Positions 23,655-32,335 of a stretch of DNA of 64,000 bases are shown piece by piece. Where the stretch lies: the IMG/VR virus record IMGVR_UViG_3300046517_002304, positions 1-64,000 of that record; one strand, written 5' to 3'. Below the pieces are notes generated by a model. It was not told the DNA's origin. It ran no database searches and saw only the letters and a list, made by a program, of their open reading frames with translations. The number at the start of each line of letters is the position of its first letter. Positions within the stretch are counted from its first letter, which is position 1. The position numbers and the translations under genes are program-made. The stretch comes from a virus.

Positions 23655-24560
23655 TTATAGGTCGTCAATATTAATATTCTTCAAAAAATCGTCGTCTGTA
23701 AGAGCCATGTCTACGTCAGCAGTAGCAAAATCTTCCTTCTTAGACGAAGAAGCGGCCACCTTTGTAACTGTAGCTGGTGCTTTATCAAATGGAGCACGCT
23801 CCACTTTTACAGACTCATCAACCTCTAGACCGCGAAAAATATTTACTTCTTTTAATAGAACGTCAAACGGCTGTGGCTTCTTCCAAGAATTTAGATCATG
23901 GCATTCAGCAAGCCACTCCTTGCAAACCTTCTTATCCTTATGCAAGGGACTTGCGTCCATAAATTCGCTACTCTTCCAGTTTGGATATTCACCCTTAAGT
24001 TCTCGGACGCAATTTAGATCACGGCCAGTTTCAATATCCGTAATATCGCCGAAGCCCTTCTTGTTAAGAAGTGGATTGCCTACGATTGACTTGATAATGT
24101 AAGTGTGAAGTTCTTTTCCTGCACTCAAAATCTTATGAAAGACATCGTACTTTGCTTCGCCCTTTTCGTCAATTTCCTTGCGGACAACAACATTATAGAA
24201 ATAACGTTCAACTGGCTTAATAGAACGAGCCTGTGCTTGTAGTTCTTTTACTTGATTTTCACTTAGATCAGGATTCTCTGACTTCTTCCATAGCGAAGAA
24301 TAAAATTCGCATACTGGACACTGACCCTGCCACATTCCACCGACTAAATTCTTTGAGCACTGAAATCGCTTACCGTTAATAGTATGATTTCTAATAGCCA
24401 CATAAATTGTATCGTTATCATGGCTAGGAGGAAGAATGCGAACTATTGTGCTGCATTCGCCAGGCGGGAAGCGAACAAAGTCCTTAAGAAAATTCTTATT
24501 CTGTCCATTACCTTCAACTCGCTCCAACTCGCTCTTAAATGCTTCTAAATTAATACCCAT
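23655..24560 (-). CDS. 32: gp32-like single-stranded DNA-binding protein
   Basis: 301 residues from the ATG at 24560, with GGAGAAG upstream; a longer frame to 24629 lacks a ribosome site. A zinc motif H59-x8-C68-x12-C81-x2-C84 matches the His-Cys3 arrangement of T4 gp32, and the length equals T4 gp32 (301). The N-terminal LERVEGNGQN part and an acidic C-terminal tail (DVDMALTDDDFLKN) also fit: in T4 the tail recruits replication proteins. Located upstream of uvsX in the same direction. Confidence 0.85.
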   Translation of the reverse strand: MGINLEAFKSELERVEGNGQNKNFLKDFVRFPPGECSTIVRILPPSHDNDTIYVAIRNHTINGKRFQCSKNLVGGMWQGQCPVCEFYSSLWKKSENPDLSENQVKELQAQARSIKPVERYFYNVVVRKEIDEKGEAKYDVFHKILSAGKELHTYIIKSIVGNPLLNKKGFGDITDIETGRDLNCVRELKGEYPNWKSSEFMDASPLHKDKKVCKEWLAECHDLNSWKKPQPFDVLLKEVNIFRGLEVDESVKVERAPFDKAPATVTKVAASSSKKEDFATADVDMALTDDDFLKNINIDDL

Positions 24561-24645
24561 TTTCTTCTCCGTATTGTTAAAAAATTGTTTCTTGATAGTA
24601 CTTATATCGTCCTGGTTTTTAAAACACATTATATAATTCTGAGAA

Positions 24646-25194
24646 TTATTTACAATCTTGTGTTTTTGCCATTAGCTTACCAACAGAATCTTTGCAAAAA
24701 CTTGCCTGTCTTCGTTCAATTAATTCAAAAATTACATTAACTAGCAAATTTTGTTCCGTAAATGATTGAGTTAATTCATCGCATACAAGCGGATCTTCCG
24801 TCAAAAACTTAAACCCAGCATCTTTAAACTTCTGCATCTCGCTCTCAACCGATTCTGTAGAATATGCACAATGATGTACCCCGCCAATGTTACCTCTATT
24901 AGCAACATATTTTGCTACGATGGACTCTGGATCGGAACTAGAAGAAATAAACAAATCTGGCATAGTCTGATACCTAATTCCATCATGCTCAATAATTCTA
25001 GGAGCGTCCTTTTTATCTTTTAGTCCTTTAGGCATCAAGACCGTGCATTTCGTACTTTGCGTGCTTCCATCAGGAAACTCGGGTTCAAATTTATCTGCTA
25101 TCTCATAACCAAACAAATTAACAAACATATCGCAGGCTGCGTCATGATTATTGCGGTTGATACGAAAAGCAATATGGTCTAAAGAATTAATCAT
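24646..25194 (-). CDS. VOC/glyoxalase-superfamily protein
   Basis: 182 residues. LDHIAFRINR at the start and GGVHHCAYSTESVES in the middle mark paired beta-alpha-beta modules of the vicinal-oxygen-chelate fold, with His in the metal positions and a late Glu in VIFELIERR. Closest in look to the 4-hydroxyphenylpyruvate dioxygenase-like or methylmalonyl-CoA epimerase branch. Reaction unknown. GGAG precedes the ATG. Confidence 0.65.
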   Translation of the reverse strand: MINSLDHIAFRINRNNHDAACDMFVNLFGYEIADKFEPEFPDGSTQSTKCTVLMPKGLKDKKDAPRIIEHDGIRYQTMPDLFISSSSDPESIVAKYVANRGNIGGVHHCAYSTESVESEMQKFKDAGFKFLTEDPLVCDELTQSFTEQNLLVNVIFELIERRQASFCKDSVGKLMAKTQDCK

Positions 25195-25245
25195 TTATTT
25201 CTCCTTGTGTACATTTATCGGAAGATATAAGAAAATATATTAGCC

Positions 25246-25764
25246 TTATTTTCTGCGATTTAATGGCTTACCAGAATCAGGAATAATTGGCCCGTCATAA
25301 TAAATTTTTCCATCTTCTGTCGGACTAAACGCCTTGTCCAAACCAGGGACCGCCGCAACAAAATAAATAGGATCTGCAACTATGGCAATCCCGTAATCAT
25401 TTACAACTAAATAATTACCATTGCTCATATCTTGTATAATAGGATATGACTTGCCAATAGTAAATCCTTTTATAGGACTTCTTCTACCTATCTCTTCCGG
25501 CAAAAAAACCTCTCTTCTTATTACTTTTGCCTGCTTCCTATTTGTCTTAGGCAAAACATCAACCTTAATTCCTGAATCATACTTCTTCTTTTTTTCTAAA
25601 TCGCTCAATATTTCATATGCATCGCTCACTTCTCTAAATTTTACGGTGGACGTACCATTATTGCTATCAGGATGATATTTCTTTGCTAGTTTTTTATATG
25701 CTCGCTTAATATCATCCTGTGATGCCGATAATGACAGCTCTAATATCTTATAGAGATCAGCCAT
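25246..25764 (-). CDS. J-domain protein fused to a small beta domain
   Basis: 172 residues. Residues 1-65 are a J domain with HPD (32-34) and FREVSDAYEILSD, the signature that stimulates DnaK ATPase. The rest (about 80-165) is a small beta domain (KVIRREVFLPEEI...GNYLVVND...YYDGPI) also present in the next gene upstream and, more distantly, in the Hsp20 protein at 28613. No G/F, zinc or classical C-terminal DnaJ domains, so it is probably a targeted co-chaperone for host DnaK. SD AGGAG; TAATG overlap with the upstream gene. Confidence 0.85.
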   Translation of the reverse strand: MADLYKILELSLSASQDDIKRAYKKLAKKYHPDSNNGTSTVKFREVSDAYEILSDLEKKKKYDSGIKVDVLPKTNRKQAKVIRREVFLPEEIGRRSPIKGFTIGKSYPIIQDMSNGNYLVVNDYGIAIVADPIYFVAAVPGLDKAFSPTEDGKIYYDGPIIPDSGKPLNRRK

Positions 25765-26471
25765 TACCGTCTCCTGAGCGGCTGCATGGAATCTTGAGTT
25801 TCAGGAATAATCTCACCGCCATACTGGAGTTTATTCGCCTGCATCATCTGATTTCGCATTTCAGCTTCACGACCCTGGATGTACTCGGCGCTTTCCGCTA
25901 TAGGTCCATCAAATATAATGCCTTTTCCAATACTACTAAAATATGCGGCATTTACAGCCATTTCCATGTTTACATCATTCACTACTACGTAATTTCCAGC
26001 ATCAGTTTCTCTAATAATTCCGTACTTTCTACCAGGAGTTAAATTTCTAATCGGACTAGCTCCAGCTATATCAGGCGAAAATACTTCTTCTCTAATAACT
26101 TTAATTTTAGGTTTTGGAGGAGCGACCGGAACTGGCTTGTCAACAACATGTGTTACAAGCTGCGGCTTGTCTTCCTCCGCAGTAATTCCGCCATCTACTA
26201 CGCCACTCACACTAAATGAAAACTTACGATTTTTAATCACAATGCCATCTTTAGTTTCTTTAAACGAAACCTTACGCTTAACATATTCATATGGCTCAAC
26301 GTCAACAATAAAAATATCTCTACGAGCTAACTGCGATGCAACAAAACTAGCAACCTGCTCTAATGGGACTTCTTCCTCTTTCTTTCCCAGTGTTTTGCGC
26401 ATAGTATGGTCTTCTGTGTCATACCTTCCGCTTTCCAATCTCTTATGGTAATGAAATATTAGCTCAAACAT
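25764..26471 (-). CDS. Protein with the beta domain shared with the J-domain protein
   Basis: 235 residues. The N-terminal 90 residues are unrecognised; a Pro/Val linker follows; residues about 125-200 repeat the KVIREEVFSPD...SPIRNLTPGRKYGIIRE...GNYVVVND...IIFDGPI pattern of the neighbouring J-domain protein. SD AAGGA. The overlapping genes suggest the two proteins act together, perhaps the shared domain binding the same phage or host partner. Confidence 0.6.
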   Translation of the reverse strand: MFELIFHYHKRLESGRYDTEDHTMRKTLGKKEEEVPLEQVASFVASQLARRDIFIVDVEPYEYVKRKVSFKETKDGIVIKNRKFSFSVSGVVDGGITAEEDKPQLVTHVVDKPVPVAPPKPKIKVIREEVFSPDIAGASPIRNLTPGRKYGIIRETDAGNYVVVNDVNMEMAVNAAYFSSIGKGIIFDGPIAESAEYIQGREAEMRNQMMQANKLQYGGEIIPETQDSMQPLRRR

Positions 26472-26480
26472 ACTTTTTCC

Positions 26481-27071
26481 TTATTTAGTAATAATACCGA
26501 CACCATACCGAGTATTAAATTTTTCAAAATTTCTATTTCTAACCTTACAAAATACATTAAATATTTCTGGATTAACGTCAATGTAATCTACTACAAATAT
26601 AACATCATAATTTAGTACATCCCAAGCAAAATTCAAGTATTCGCTCATTTTTTCCTTATCTTTTTCTCTTATAAAAACAATTTGCGGCCGTTGATCTTTG
26701 ACTAATTTCTTGAACCCTTCATCTAATTGCCCATAATAAAAGTAAAATTTGTCCTTGTAAACACGTCTTATGTTATGCCTAGTCATGTTATCTGGGTAAT
26801 AATCATTTGTCTTATTTTGAAATGCTGTAAAACTCTTGACACTGGGACATCCGCACAAAAAACTACCACTACATATTCCTAGTCCTAATCCAAACTCTAC
26901 ACAGCTACTCGGGGTAATATCCTGTCCTAAGTAGTAATAAAACGGCAAGTACATCGGATCAGAAAGCTCTGAACTTTTATAATCATTTTCGCTATTAAGG
27001 CTAAATTTATTCAACAATACACTTGCAATATTATTTTTTTTAAGTTTTTGGCGGATTTTTTCACAGTCCAT
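26481..27071 (-). CDS. Methyltransferase-like protein
   Basis: 196 residues from the ATG at 27071. The SSCVEFGLGLGICSGSFLCG block resembles the SAM-binding strand and loop of class-I methyltransferases, and IFVVDYIDV a later strand. It is related in layout to 30768-31367. Activity unproven because the loop departs from GxGxG. A longer start at 27122 would overlap the divergent gene. No SD; GATAAATT lies just upstream. Confidence 0.5.
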   Translation of the reverse strand: MDCEKIRQKLKKNNIASVLLNKFSLNSENDYKSSELSDPMYLPFYYYLGQDITPSSCVEFGLGLGICSGSFLCGCPSVKSFTAFQNKTNDYYPDNMTRHNIRRVYKDKFYFYYGQLDEGFKKLVKDQRPQIVFIREKDKEKMSEYLNFAWDVLNYDVIFVVDYIDVNPEIFNVFCKVRNRNFEKFNTRYGVGIITK

Positions 27072-27093
27072 AAATTTATCATAGCGAAAGCAG

Positions 27094-27100
27094 CTAAATA
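27094..27100 (+). promoter_or_regulatory. Late-like box CTAAATA, 4 nt before ATG 27105
   Basis: CTAAATA-TTGC-ATG in the 33-bp gap between divergent genes, with no SD. Confidence 0.55.
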
Positions 27101-27104
27101 TTGC

Positions 27105-27830
27105 ATGATAGAATGCATCCAAGTGTGTGTGAATTACGGAGATTTCTTAGCCTGGACCCTGCCGTTTAACCGAATGCAGTTTGATAATATGGTAATTGTC
27201 ACATCGGTAGAAGATACCTTAACTCAAAAAATTTGCGAATACTGGCATGTTCGTTGTATAAAAGTAAGAATCAATAAAGATGAAGGTTTCCCAAAAGGAA
27301 AACTAATCAATATCGGGTTAGAAAACCTAAAACAAACTGATTGGGTTGTTCATATGGATGCGGACATCTACCTACCCCCGCACTTCAAGCGAACTATGGA
27401 AACCATTACATTAGACAAAGATGCAATCTATCATATGGATAGAATGAATTGTAGTAATTTTGCCGACTGGATTCGCTTTCTACAAAAACCATTAGTGCAA
27501 CATGAAAATGATATTTTTGTTCACTCTGGCCCATTTCCTACCGCGACTAGAGTGGCCAGCCTAAGCCGCGACGGAATTATAGCTATTGGATTTTTTCAAT
27601 GTTTTCATCAAGGTACTAAAAACCTTAAGTATAATGAAGAACATACAAGCGCAGCAAGAGGCGACATGCTATTCGGCATGAAGTTTCCAAGAGACAAAAG
27701 GCAATTCTTACCAGAATGTATTGCTATTCATCTTGAAACTAAAATAAAAGAAGGCGAACCACATGGACAAAACTGGGATGGACGCAAGACTCCACCATTC
27801 ACTATAGATGGACCGTCCAATGCAAAATAA
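27105..27830 (+). CDS. Family 2-like glycosyltransferase (GT-A fold)
   Basis: 241 residues from the ATG at 27105. The VIVTSVEDT strand, a GFPKGKLINIGL block and the metal-binding HMDADIY (D-x-D) motif are those of GT-A glycosyltransferases, which use UDP- or GDP-sugars. The C-terminal half has a RGDMLFG block. A longer frame to 27048 would overlap the divergent gene and lacks a ribosome site. It belongs to the late-type gene group by its box. Confidence 0.7.
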   Translation: MIECIQVCVNYGDFLAWTLPFNRMQFDNMVIVTSVEDTLTQKICEYWHVRCIKVRINKDEGFPKGKLINIGLENLKQTDWVVHMDADIYLPPHFKRTMETITLDKDAIYHMDRMNCSNFADWIRFLQKPLVQHENDIFVHSGPFPTATRVASLSRDGIIAIGFFQCFHQGTKNLKYNEEHTSAARGDMLFGMKFPRDKRQFLPECIAIHLETKIKEGEPHGQNWDGRKTPPFTIDGPSNAK

Positions 27831-28131
27831 CAAAAAGCACAATCCGGAACTACTCAATCACATAACCGTTCGTCATAAAAACGAAAAGGTGGAATTTGTT
27901 TACTTATCAGAACAAAAAAAGGACGCCAAAAAAACGTTTCATCAACTATGCCATCACTTTGATGGGGCTGGATATAATCCATGCGTAATCAATGATGAAA
28001 ATGGAAATCAATTAGCTAAGCTTATATCGGTTTACACCGGCAAGAAAGCCAAGTCAGCATTAGGTGATTTCTGGGGCGGATTATTCCTCGGAGCAACGGT
28101 CACTGCTCTTATTGTTATATGCATACTATAA
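27820..28131 (+). CDS. Small C-terminally anchored membrane protein
   Basis: 103 residues (an ATG at 27808 would add four). A polar, Lys/His-rich N-terminal part and one hydrophobic segment at the very C-terminus (FLGATVTALIVICIL), as in tail-anchored proteins. Overlaps the glycosyltransferase gene by 11 bp and shares its last base with the next ATG (TAATG). Confidence 0.5.
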   Translation: MQNNKKHNPELLNHITVRHKNEKVEFVYLSEQKKDAKKTFHQLCHHFDGAGYNPCVINDENGNQLAKLISVYTGKKAKSALGDFWGGLFLGATVTALIVICIL

Positions 28132-28616
28132 TGTTAAATTTCACAGAATGGCTCACTTTTAATGAAGGTCTAAAAATTATAAACGTAGACCCAGAAGAAG
28201 ACTGGGAAATGGGACAAGAGGCAGAAAATATCGCTCACAAAGTCAACATACACATTTCTAGAAATAAAAACCTAACCCTAGTAGCGCTAAATGATCAGGA
28301 AGAAGTAATAGGAGCAGTCTATACTTCATATGAAAAAGACCACAGCGCATCAGAAAATGCGGGCGAGGAAATGTTCCATTTTGATTTTGACGTGGTGGTA
28401 GATCCTAGGTGGCAAGGATATGAAATGGTAGGAATAAAACTAATAAAGGCCGCAGAACAGGAAAGAAAGCATTTAGATATTATGTATGGCCATAAATCAT
28501 ACACCAGAACATGGGTTGTGAACCCGCGATTAGCTAAAATACTTCAACATCCAAGGTTTGGATATGAATCCGAAGGTGAACACGAAGGCGGATCTCACCA
28601 CCTAACAAAGTATTAA
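28131..28616 (+). CDS. GNAT-like acetyltransferase with capsid-targeting-like N-terminus
   Basis: 161 residues from the ATG at 28131, coupled to the upstream TAA. The N-terminus MLNFTEWLTFNEG carries the tag (F, aromatic three later, then Glu). The rest resembles a GNAT fold: a VALNDQEEVIGAVYTS strand pair, then FDVVVDPRWQGYEMVGIKLIKAAEQE, comparable with the acetyl-CoA loop V-x-P-x-x-(Q/R)-G-x-G, although the second Gly is replaced. If packaged, it could modify host proteins on entry, as T4 Alt does by another chemistry. Stops overlap the Hsp20 gene by 4 bp (TTAA). Confidence 0.6.
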   Translation: MLNFTEWLTFNEGLKIINVDPEEDWEMGQEAENIAHKVNIHISRNKNLTLVALNDQEEVIGAVYTSYEKDHSASENAGEEMFHFDFDVVVDPRWQGYEMVGIKLIKAAEQERKHLDIMYGHKSYTRTWVVNPRLAKILQHPRFGYESEGEHEGGSHHLTKY

Positions 28617-29902
28617 ACAGCTTTTTGTTTAACTAAATCTAATTCAACCCCATTAACTCCAGCTAAGGCTCTCCAGGTTTCTTCCATGGACAACTCTCTA
28701 CTAACCTTAATGTCTTCGGATTCGGATAAAGATTTATCGTCCTTAATAGAAAAAACAATATCGCCATTACTACTAAATTTTTTATCAATCTTCGAAGCAT
28801 ATTCAGTTGAACGCTTAGCCCCAAATATATTCATCTGATATTCATAACTAACCACAACGTTAGTTTGTGGAGGAACAATATTCCAATCTAAATGTATTGT
28901 GCTATTATCAATGTCAGCATTGCCGCGCAAAATATAAAACTCATCCTGATCGCGCGAGGGGGCCAATATTAGGGCGTTGCTATCGTTAACGGTAAACAAG
29001 CAAATAACATCATCATCTACGTAAACAGAACCTTTAATCGACGACGGATTAATGTTTTTATACCCTAGCCGATATGTGGTATGCTTGCCATTAAAGCCAA
29101 TATGAGAAACCGACTCATTGATAGACTTACGCACTTCTTCGCACCACTTTTCGCTCTTACCAACTCCAGACTTATGTCTAGCTAAACTTTCTTCGGTAAT
29201 CGCTTGAAAATTAGCCGCATCTACGACAATCGTATTACCGCAATCATCTATGGTTGTATAAAGTATTCTTGTGTCATCTGATGCCTCGCATAAAATAGGG
29301 TATATCTTTTCATTAGTCAATTTGTGTTTCGGATTATAGTTAATCGGAGCACTGGTAAAAATTTCATACCTTAATATGCCAGACTTATCAAACGGCTCTT
29401 TGCCTTCGGCCTGACGCTCACACTTAGGTAAATCTGCATCATTATTTTTAACTGCTATTACTTTTCTATTTTCATCCTTGGGTGGAGTTTGTTTAATATT
29501 CCAAGTTAATTTTAAAATACCGTTTCCAAAAGTGGCTTCTGGATCACCAATTAGATTGTCGGGCAAAACAATATTTCTAGTAAATGAAGACCTCTTTAGT
29601 TCTTTCTGATAAAAAGTAGCCTGACTATACGAAACATCACTTTCCATCTTGCCGGAAATTTGCAGGATTCCAGATGGAAGAATTTCTACTTGAATATCTT
29701 TATGTTGTACCCCTGGTACGGCGGCCTCTACAATATACTTGCCATCATTGGTGGTTATTGTGTCAGCTTTTGGGTAGCTGCCATCTTTAAGAATGTTTTT
29801 ATAGTTTCTGCGGCCATCATCAAAAAACTGGCTAAAAAACTGATCAAACTGGCGTTCAATGGGGGTAAAAAACTCATCGCGACGGGACATTAAATTGTTC
29901 AT
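28613..29902 (-). CDS. Hsp20 (alpha-crystallin) fusion protein
   Basis: 429 residues. An N-terminal Phe-rich arm (FFTPIERQFDQFFSQFF) is followed by an alpha-crystallin domain (about 40-145) with KYIVEAAVPGV and GILKLTWNI. T4-like phages often carry a small Hsp20 (about 150 residues); this one has about 280 more. Part of the extension (RYEIFTSAP...KIYPILCE...GNTIVVDAANF) resembles the beta domain of the J-domain protein at 25246. Probably a holdase for phage proteins. It has a sigma70-like promoter (29981-30010) and GGAAG. Confidence 0.8.
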   Translation of the reverse strand: MNNLMSRRDEFFTPIERQFDQFFSQFFDDGRRNYKNILKDGSYPKADTITTNDGKYIVEAAVPGVQHKDIQVEILPSGILQISGKMESDVSYSQATFYQKELKRSSFTRNIVLPDNLIGDPEATFGNGILKLTWNIKQTPPKDENRKVIAVKNNDADLPKCERQAEGKEPFDKSGILRYEIFTSAPINYNPKHKLTNEKIYPILCEASDDTRILYTTIDDCGNTIVVDAANFQAITEESLARHKSGVGKSEKWCEEVRKSINESVSHIGFNGKHTTYRLGYKNINPSSIKGSVYVDDDVICLFTVNDSNALILAPSRDQDEFYILRGNADIDNSTIHLDWNIVPPQTNVVVSYEYQMNIFGAKRSTEYASKIDKKFSSNGDIVFSIKDDKSLSESEDIKVSRELSMEETWRALAGVNGVELDLVKQKAV

Positions 29903-29980
29903 TTTGTTTCTTCCTAATTATTAAAAGACCTATTAAGTATCTTTGCGAGCAAACTCTACAAGATGAATGCCCTATAGTCT

Positions 29981-30010
29981 ATTATATGAATGAAAAGTTA
30001 TTTTTTACAA
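29981..30010 (-). promoter_or_regulatory. Sigma70-type promoter for Hsp20 gene
   Basis: TTGTAA (complement of 30005-30010), 18-bp spacer, TATAAT (complement of 29981-29986) in the 114-bp gap before the Hsp20 gene. Perfect -10, -35 four of six. Confidence 0.6.
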
Positions 30011-30016
30011 TAATTT

Positions 30017-30730
30017 TTACCTACAATGCAAAAACATATTGTGTTTTAGCTCAAAATTATGCTCACATTTTTGTCCATTTAGATAAACTTCATATCCGTT
30101 AGAATACAAAATGTCTAACAGCTCCTGCGGATCAAAGCCGTGATACTCCATACTGACCTTTTCAAAAAGATGTGTTTCAATTTCCAGCTTCGGCTTCTTC
30201 TTAAGCATCTCTTTAGCTCCACGCAATACGGCTATTTCATATCCCTCAACGTCAATTTTAATAACATCTGGTGCAATCCCCAAATCATCTAAAGCTATAG
30301 TTTCTACTTCGGTTCCACGGCTATCAACCATTTCTTCAGATATAAACTTCTTCATCCCGCTTTTTTCATCTGCTATATTACTGTATATCTGATAATCTAT
30401 AACGTCATTTAGCTGAAAATTACGCTTTATAATAGGAATATTGCTTGGATTAGCTTCAATAACTATAATTTTAGACTTAGACCGCATTACCATGCTTAGG
30501 GCAACGCTTCCTATGTTGGCGCCTACATCTATAACAACATCGCCAGGAGAAATCAAATCTCTTAAAAAAAGGTTTCTTTTATTCTGAACTTCAACAGCAT
30601 CATCCCAAGAACATTTTAAATCATCGCAAATAGTTTTTAGACCATACCAGTTTTCATCACGATCATTGGATATGCAAAGCTTAAACCAATTATCCCAAAC
30701 TTTATGATGCTCAATATACGGGTATACCAT
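30017..30730 (-). CDS. FkbM-type methyltransferase
   Basis: 237 residues. VVIDVGANIGSVALSM (SAM loop), IIVIEANPSN (motif II) and DVIKIDVEGYEIAVLRGA (the FkbM family signature) are all present. FkbM proteins O-methylate sugars and similar small molecules. Neighbouring methyltransferases and GT9-like genes suggest decoration of a glycan. A TAAATA box ends 4 nt before the ATG; no SD. Confidence 0.85.
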   Translation of the reverse strand: MVYPYIEHHKVWDNWFKLCISNDRDENWYGLKTICDDLKCSWDDAVEVQNKRNLFLRDLISPGDVVIDVGANIGSVALSMVMRSKSKIIVIEANPSNIPIIKRNFQLNDVIDYQIYSNIADEKSGMKKFISEEMVDSRGTEVETIALDDLGIAPDVIKIDVEGYEIAVLRGAKEMLKKKPKLEIETHLFEKVSMEYHGFDPQELLDILYSNGYEVYLNGQKCEHNFELKHNMFLHCR

Positions 30731-30734
30731 ATGT

Positions 30735-30740
30735 TATTTA
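30735..30740 (-). promoter_or_regulatory. Late-like box TAAATA, 4 nt before ATG 30730
   Basis: The minus strand reads AGTAAATA-ACAT-ATG. Shares the 37-bp divergent gap with the plus-strand box at 30756-30762. Confidence 0.55.
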
Positions 30741-30755
30741 CTATCAAGAACTAAT

Positions 30756-30762
30756 CTAAATA
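30756..30762 (+). promoter_or_regulatory. Late-like box CTAAATA, 5 nt before ATG 30768
   Basis: CTAAATA-TAGCA-ATG, one base longer spacing than most others; no SD. Confidence 0.5.
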
Positions 30763-30767
30763 TAGCA

Positions 30768-31367
30768 ATGGTAGCCGAAATACAAAAATTAATAGAATCC
30801 TGTGCCAAAACAGAAGATGATATTCTTTCTTTGGTTAAAAATCCAATAGACGATGGCGTGGACTGGCTTGGAAAGGGAACTTACATAGCATACTATGCCA
30901 TAGGGCAATATTTAAGACCAAAAAGCATAGTAGAAATAGGGGTAAGATATGGATATTCCCTAGAATCAATGAGGCGAGGAAGTGGTGAAACCAAACACAT
31001 TTTCTGCTTTGACAACGAGCAAGATTGCCTAGGATCTGGCGAATACGTATTCAATAAATTAAAAGACGTAGAACTTGAGACTTTAGATGTAATCAACGCA
31101 AACACACAAGCGATCAATTCATTAAACATCAATATGAAAATAGACTTAGGGCATATTGACGGATGTCATACCTTTGACGGAGTCTATCACGATTGCATAC
31201 TTGTTTCAAAGGTTATGAAAAGAAACGGGGTTATCTTAGTAGATGATGTTCTACATGGCAAAGATAGCGATGAAGTGAGATGGGGCGTAGATAAATTTTG
31301 CTGGGAGCGCGATATTAAACCAATGGTAATTGAGTGCCATAGAGGGCTATACGTAATTCAACTTTAG
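30768..31367 (+). CDS. Class-I SAM methyltransferase (Methyltransf_24-like)
   Basis: 199 residues. SIVEIGVRYGYSLESM is the SAM loop, FCFDNEQDC motif II, and DLGHIDGCHTFDGVYHDC the conserved D-G-x-H-x-x-x-x-V motif typical of Methyltransf_24 proteins found in cell-wall and antibiotic gene groups. Stops overlap the next convergent gene by 4 bp (TTAG). Confidence 0.75.
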   Translation: MVAEIQKLIESCAKTEDDILSLVKNPIDDGVDWLGKGTYIAYYAIGQYLRPKSIVEIGVRYGYSLESMRRGSGETKHIFCFDNEQDCLGSGEYVFNKLKDVELETLDVINANTQAINSLNINMKIDLGHIDGCHTFDGVYHDCILVSKVMKRNGVILVDDVLHGKDSDEVRWGVDKFCWERDIKPMVIECHRGLYVIQL

Positions 31368-32332
31368 CCAAAATTAGCAGGATACCCTTCACGAATAAAC
31401 CAAGTCAAAGCTTCACTTACAGTTGGCCTTACCATAGTTTTAAAATTGTCATAAGCCATATCCATGGGATCAGCAATATTATCTTGCATGCTTTTAAGAA
31501 TTCTAGGTAGTAAAAAAATCGTTGGGACGTTAAGATTGTTCGCCAGAAGACCTACCCCACCCGGAAATTGAAATGAAAACTTACACCTTTTAAGACACGC
31601 TAGGGTAATGCCTAAGTGTTTTCCTACTACCATTTCTGTCTTGCAGCCTCTAGACTTCATAATTTCATATACATCCTTAGTGCGGTCGTAATCCCAAGAT
31701 GCTCCTGAAAATAAAAATGAATAATTCCTACACTCTGGTATATTATGCACACCGGTTAAAAACTCAACCCACTCATCGGTATTCCAAATGTTCCATCCTG
31801 GTCTTACCTGTCGATCTTTTTCTTTATTAGAAACAAAGCAAAAAAAGGTATTCGGACCTAATCTTTGCATTATGCTATCTGCTTCATGATAATGTTCTTG
31901 CGGTATATTTATAGGATAATGCCAATCAAGCGGCAATTTAGGAAGCCAATCCGAAAGCTTCTTACTCCGCTCAAGCCATAAATTACATGAAAGATTAATC
32001 TTCCAAGGTTTTCCACAAAGATAATCGTATTTGCCATTACAATCGGCCCAATCATCCCCCAGACAATTTTGCATAACCTCAAAGCTTGTAACAGAATCAT
32101 CATATCCAGCCCAACGAACATTAGGCGATAATAACTGAACAAATTCTTCTGCTCGCCTTAATTCATTCTTGGATGCTACTGATAATAAAATTTCACGACC
32201 AAGCTTTTGTTTAAGGTTAAATATCTTGGCTATTGCCCAATGTATATCTCCCATTCCGGCACAGCACCTAAACTGAATTACATTATGGACCCCAAAATCT
32301 TCGGGGCGATATACTTTTGTATCTACAGGCAT
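31364..32332 (-). CDS. GT9-like glycosyltransferase, subfamily 1
   Basis: 322 residues. CAGMGDIHWA is the Gly-x-Gly-Asp loop. FWNTDEWVEFLTG-like and FQFPGGVGLLANNLNVPT blocks align with the protein at 32994 and more distantly with 12293. SD AAGGAG lies 7 nt before the ATG. Members of GT9 usually transfer heptose; donor not shown here. Confidence 0.6.
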   Translation of the reverse strand: MPVDTKVYRPEDFGVHNVIQFRCCAGMGDIHWAIAKIFNLKQKLGREILLSVASKNELRRAEEFVQLLSPNVRWAGYDDSVTSFEVMQNCLGDDWADCNGKYDYLCGKPWKINLSCNLWLERSKKLSDWLPKLPLDWHYPINIPQEHYHEADSIMQRLGPNTFFCFVSNKEKDRQVRPGWNIWNTDEWVEFLTGVHNIPECRNYSFLFSGASWDYDRTKDVYEIMKSRGCKTEMVVGKHLGITLACLKRCKFSFQFPGGVGLLANNLNVPTIFLLPRILKSMQDNIADPMDMAYDNFKTMVRPTVSEALTWFIREGYPANFG

Positions 32333-32335
32333 TAT

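Noticed and set aside
24561-24629. Longer start for the gp32-like protein
   Set aside because: The extra 23 residues have no SD; the ATG at 24560 has GGAGAAG and gives the same length as T4 gp32.
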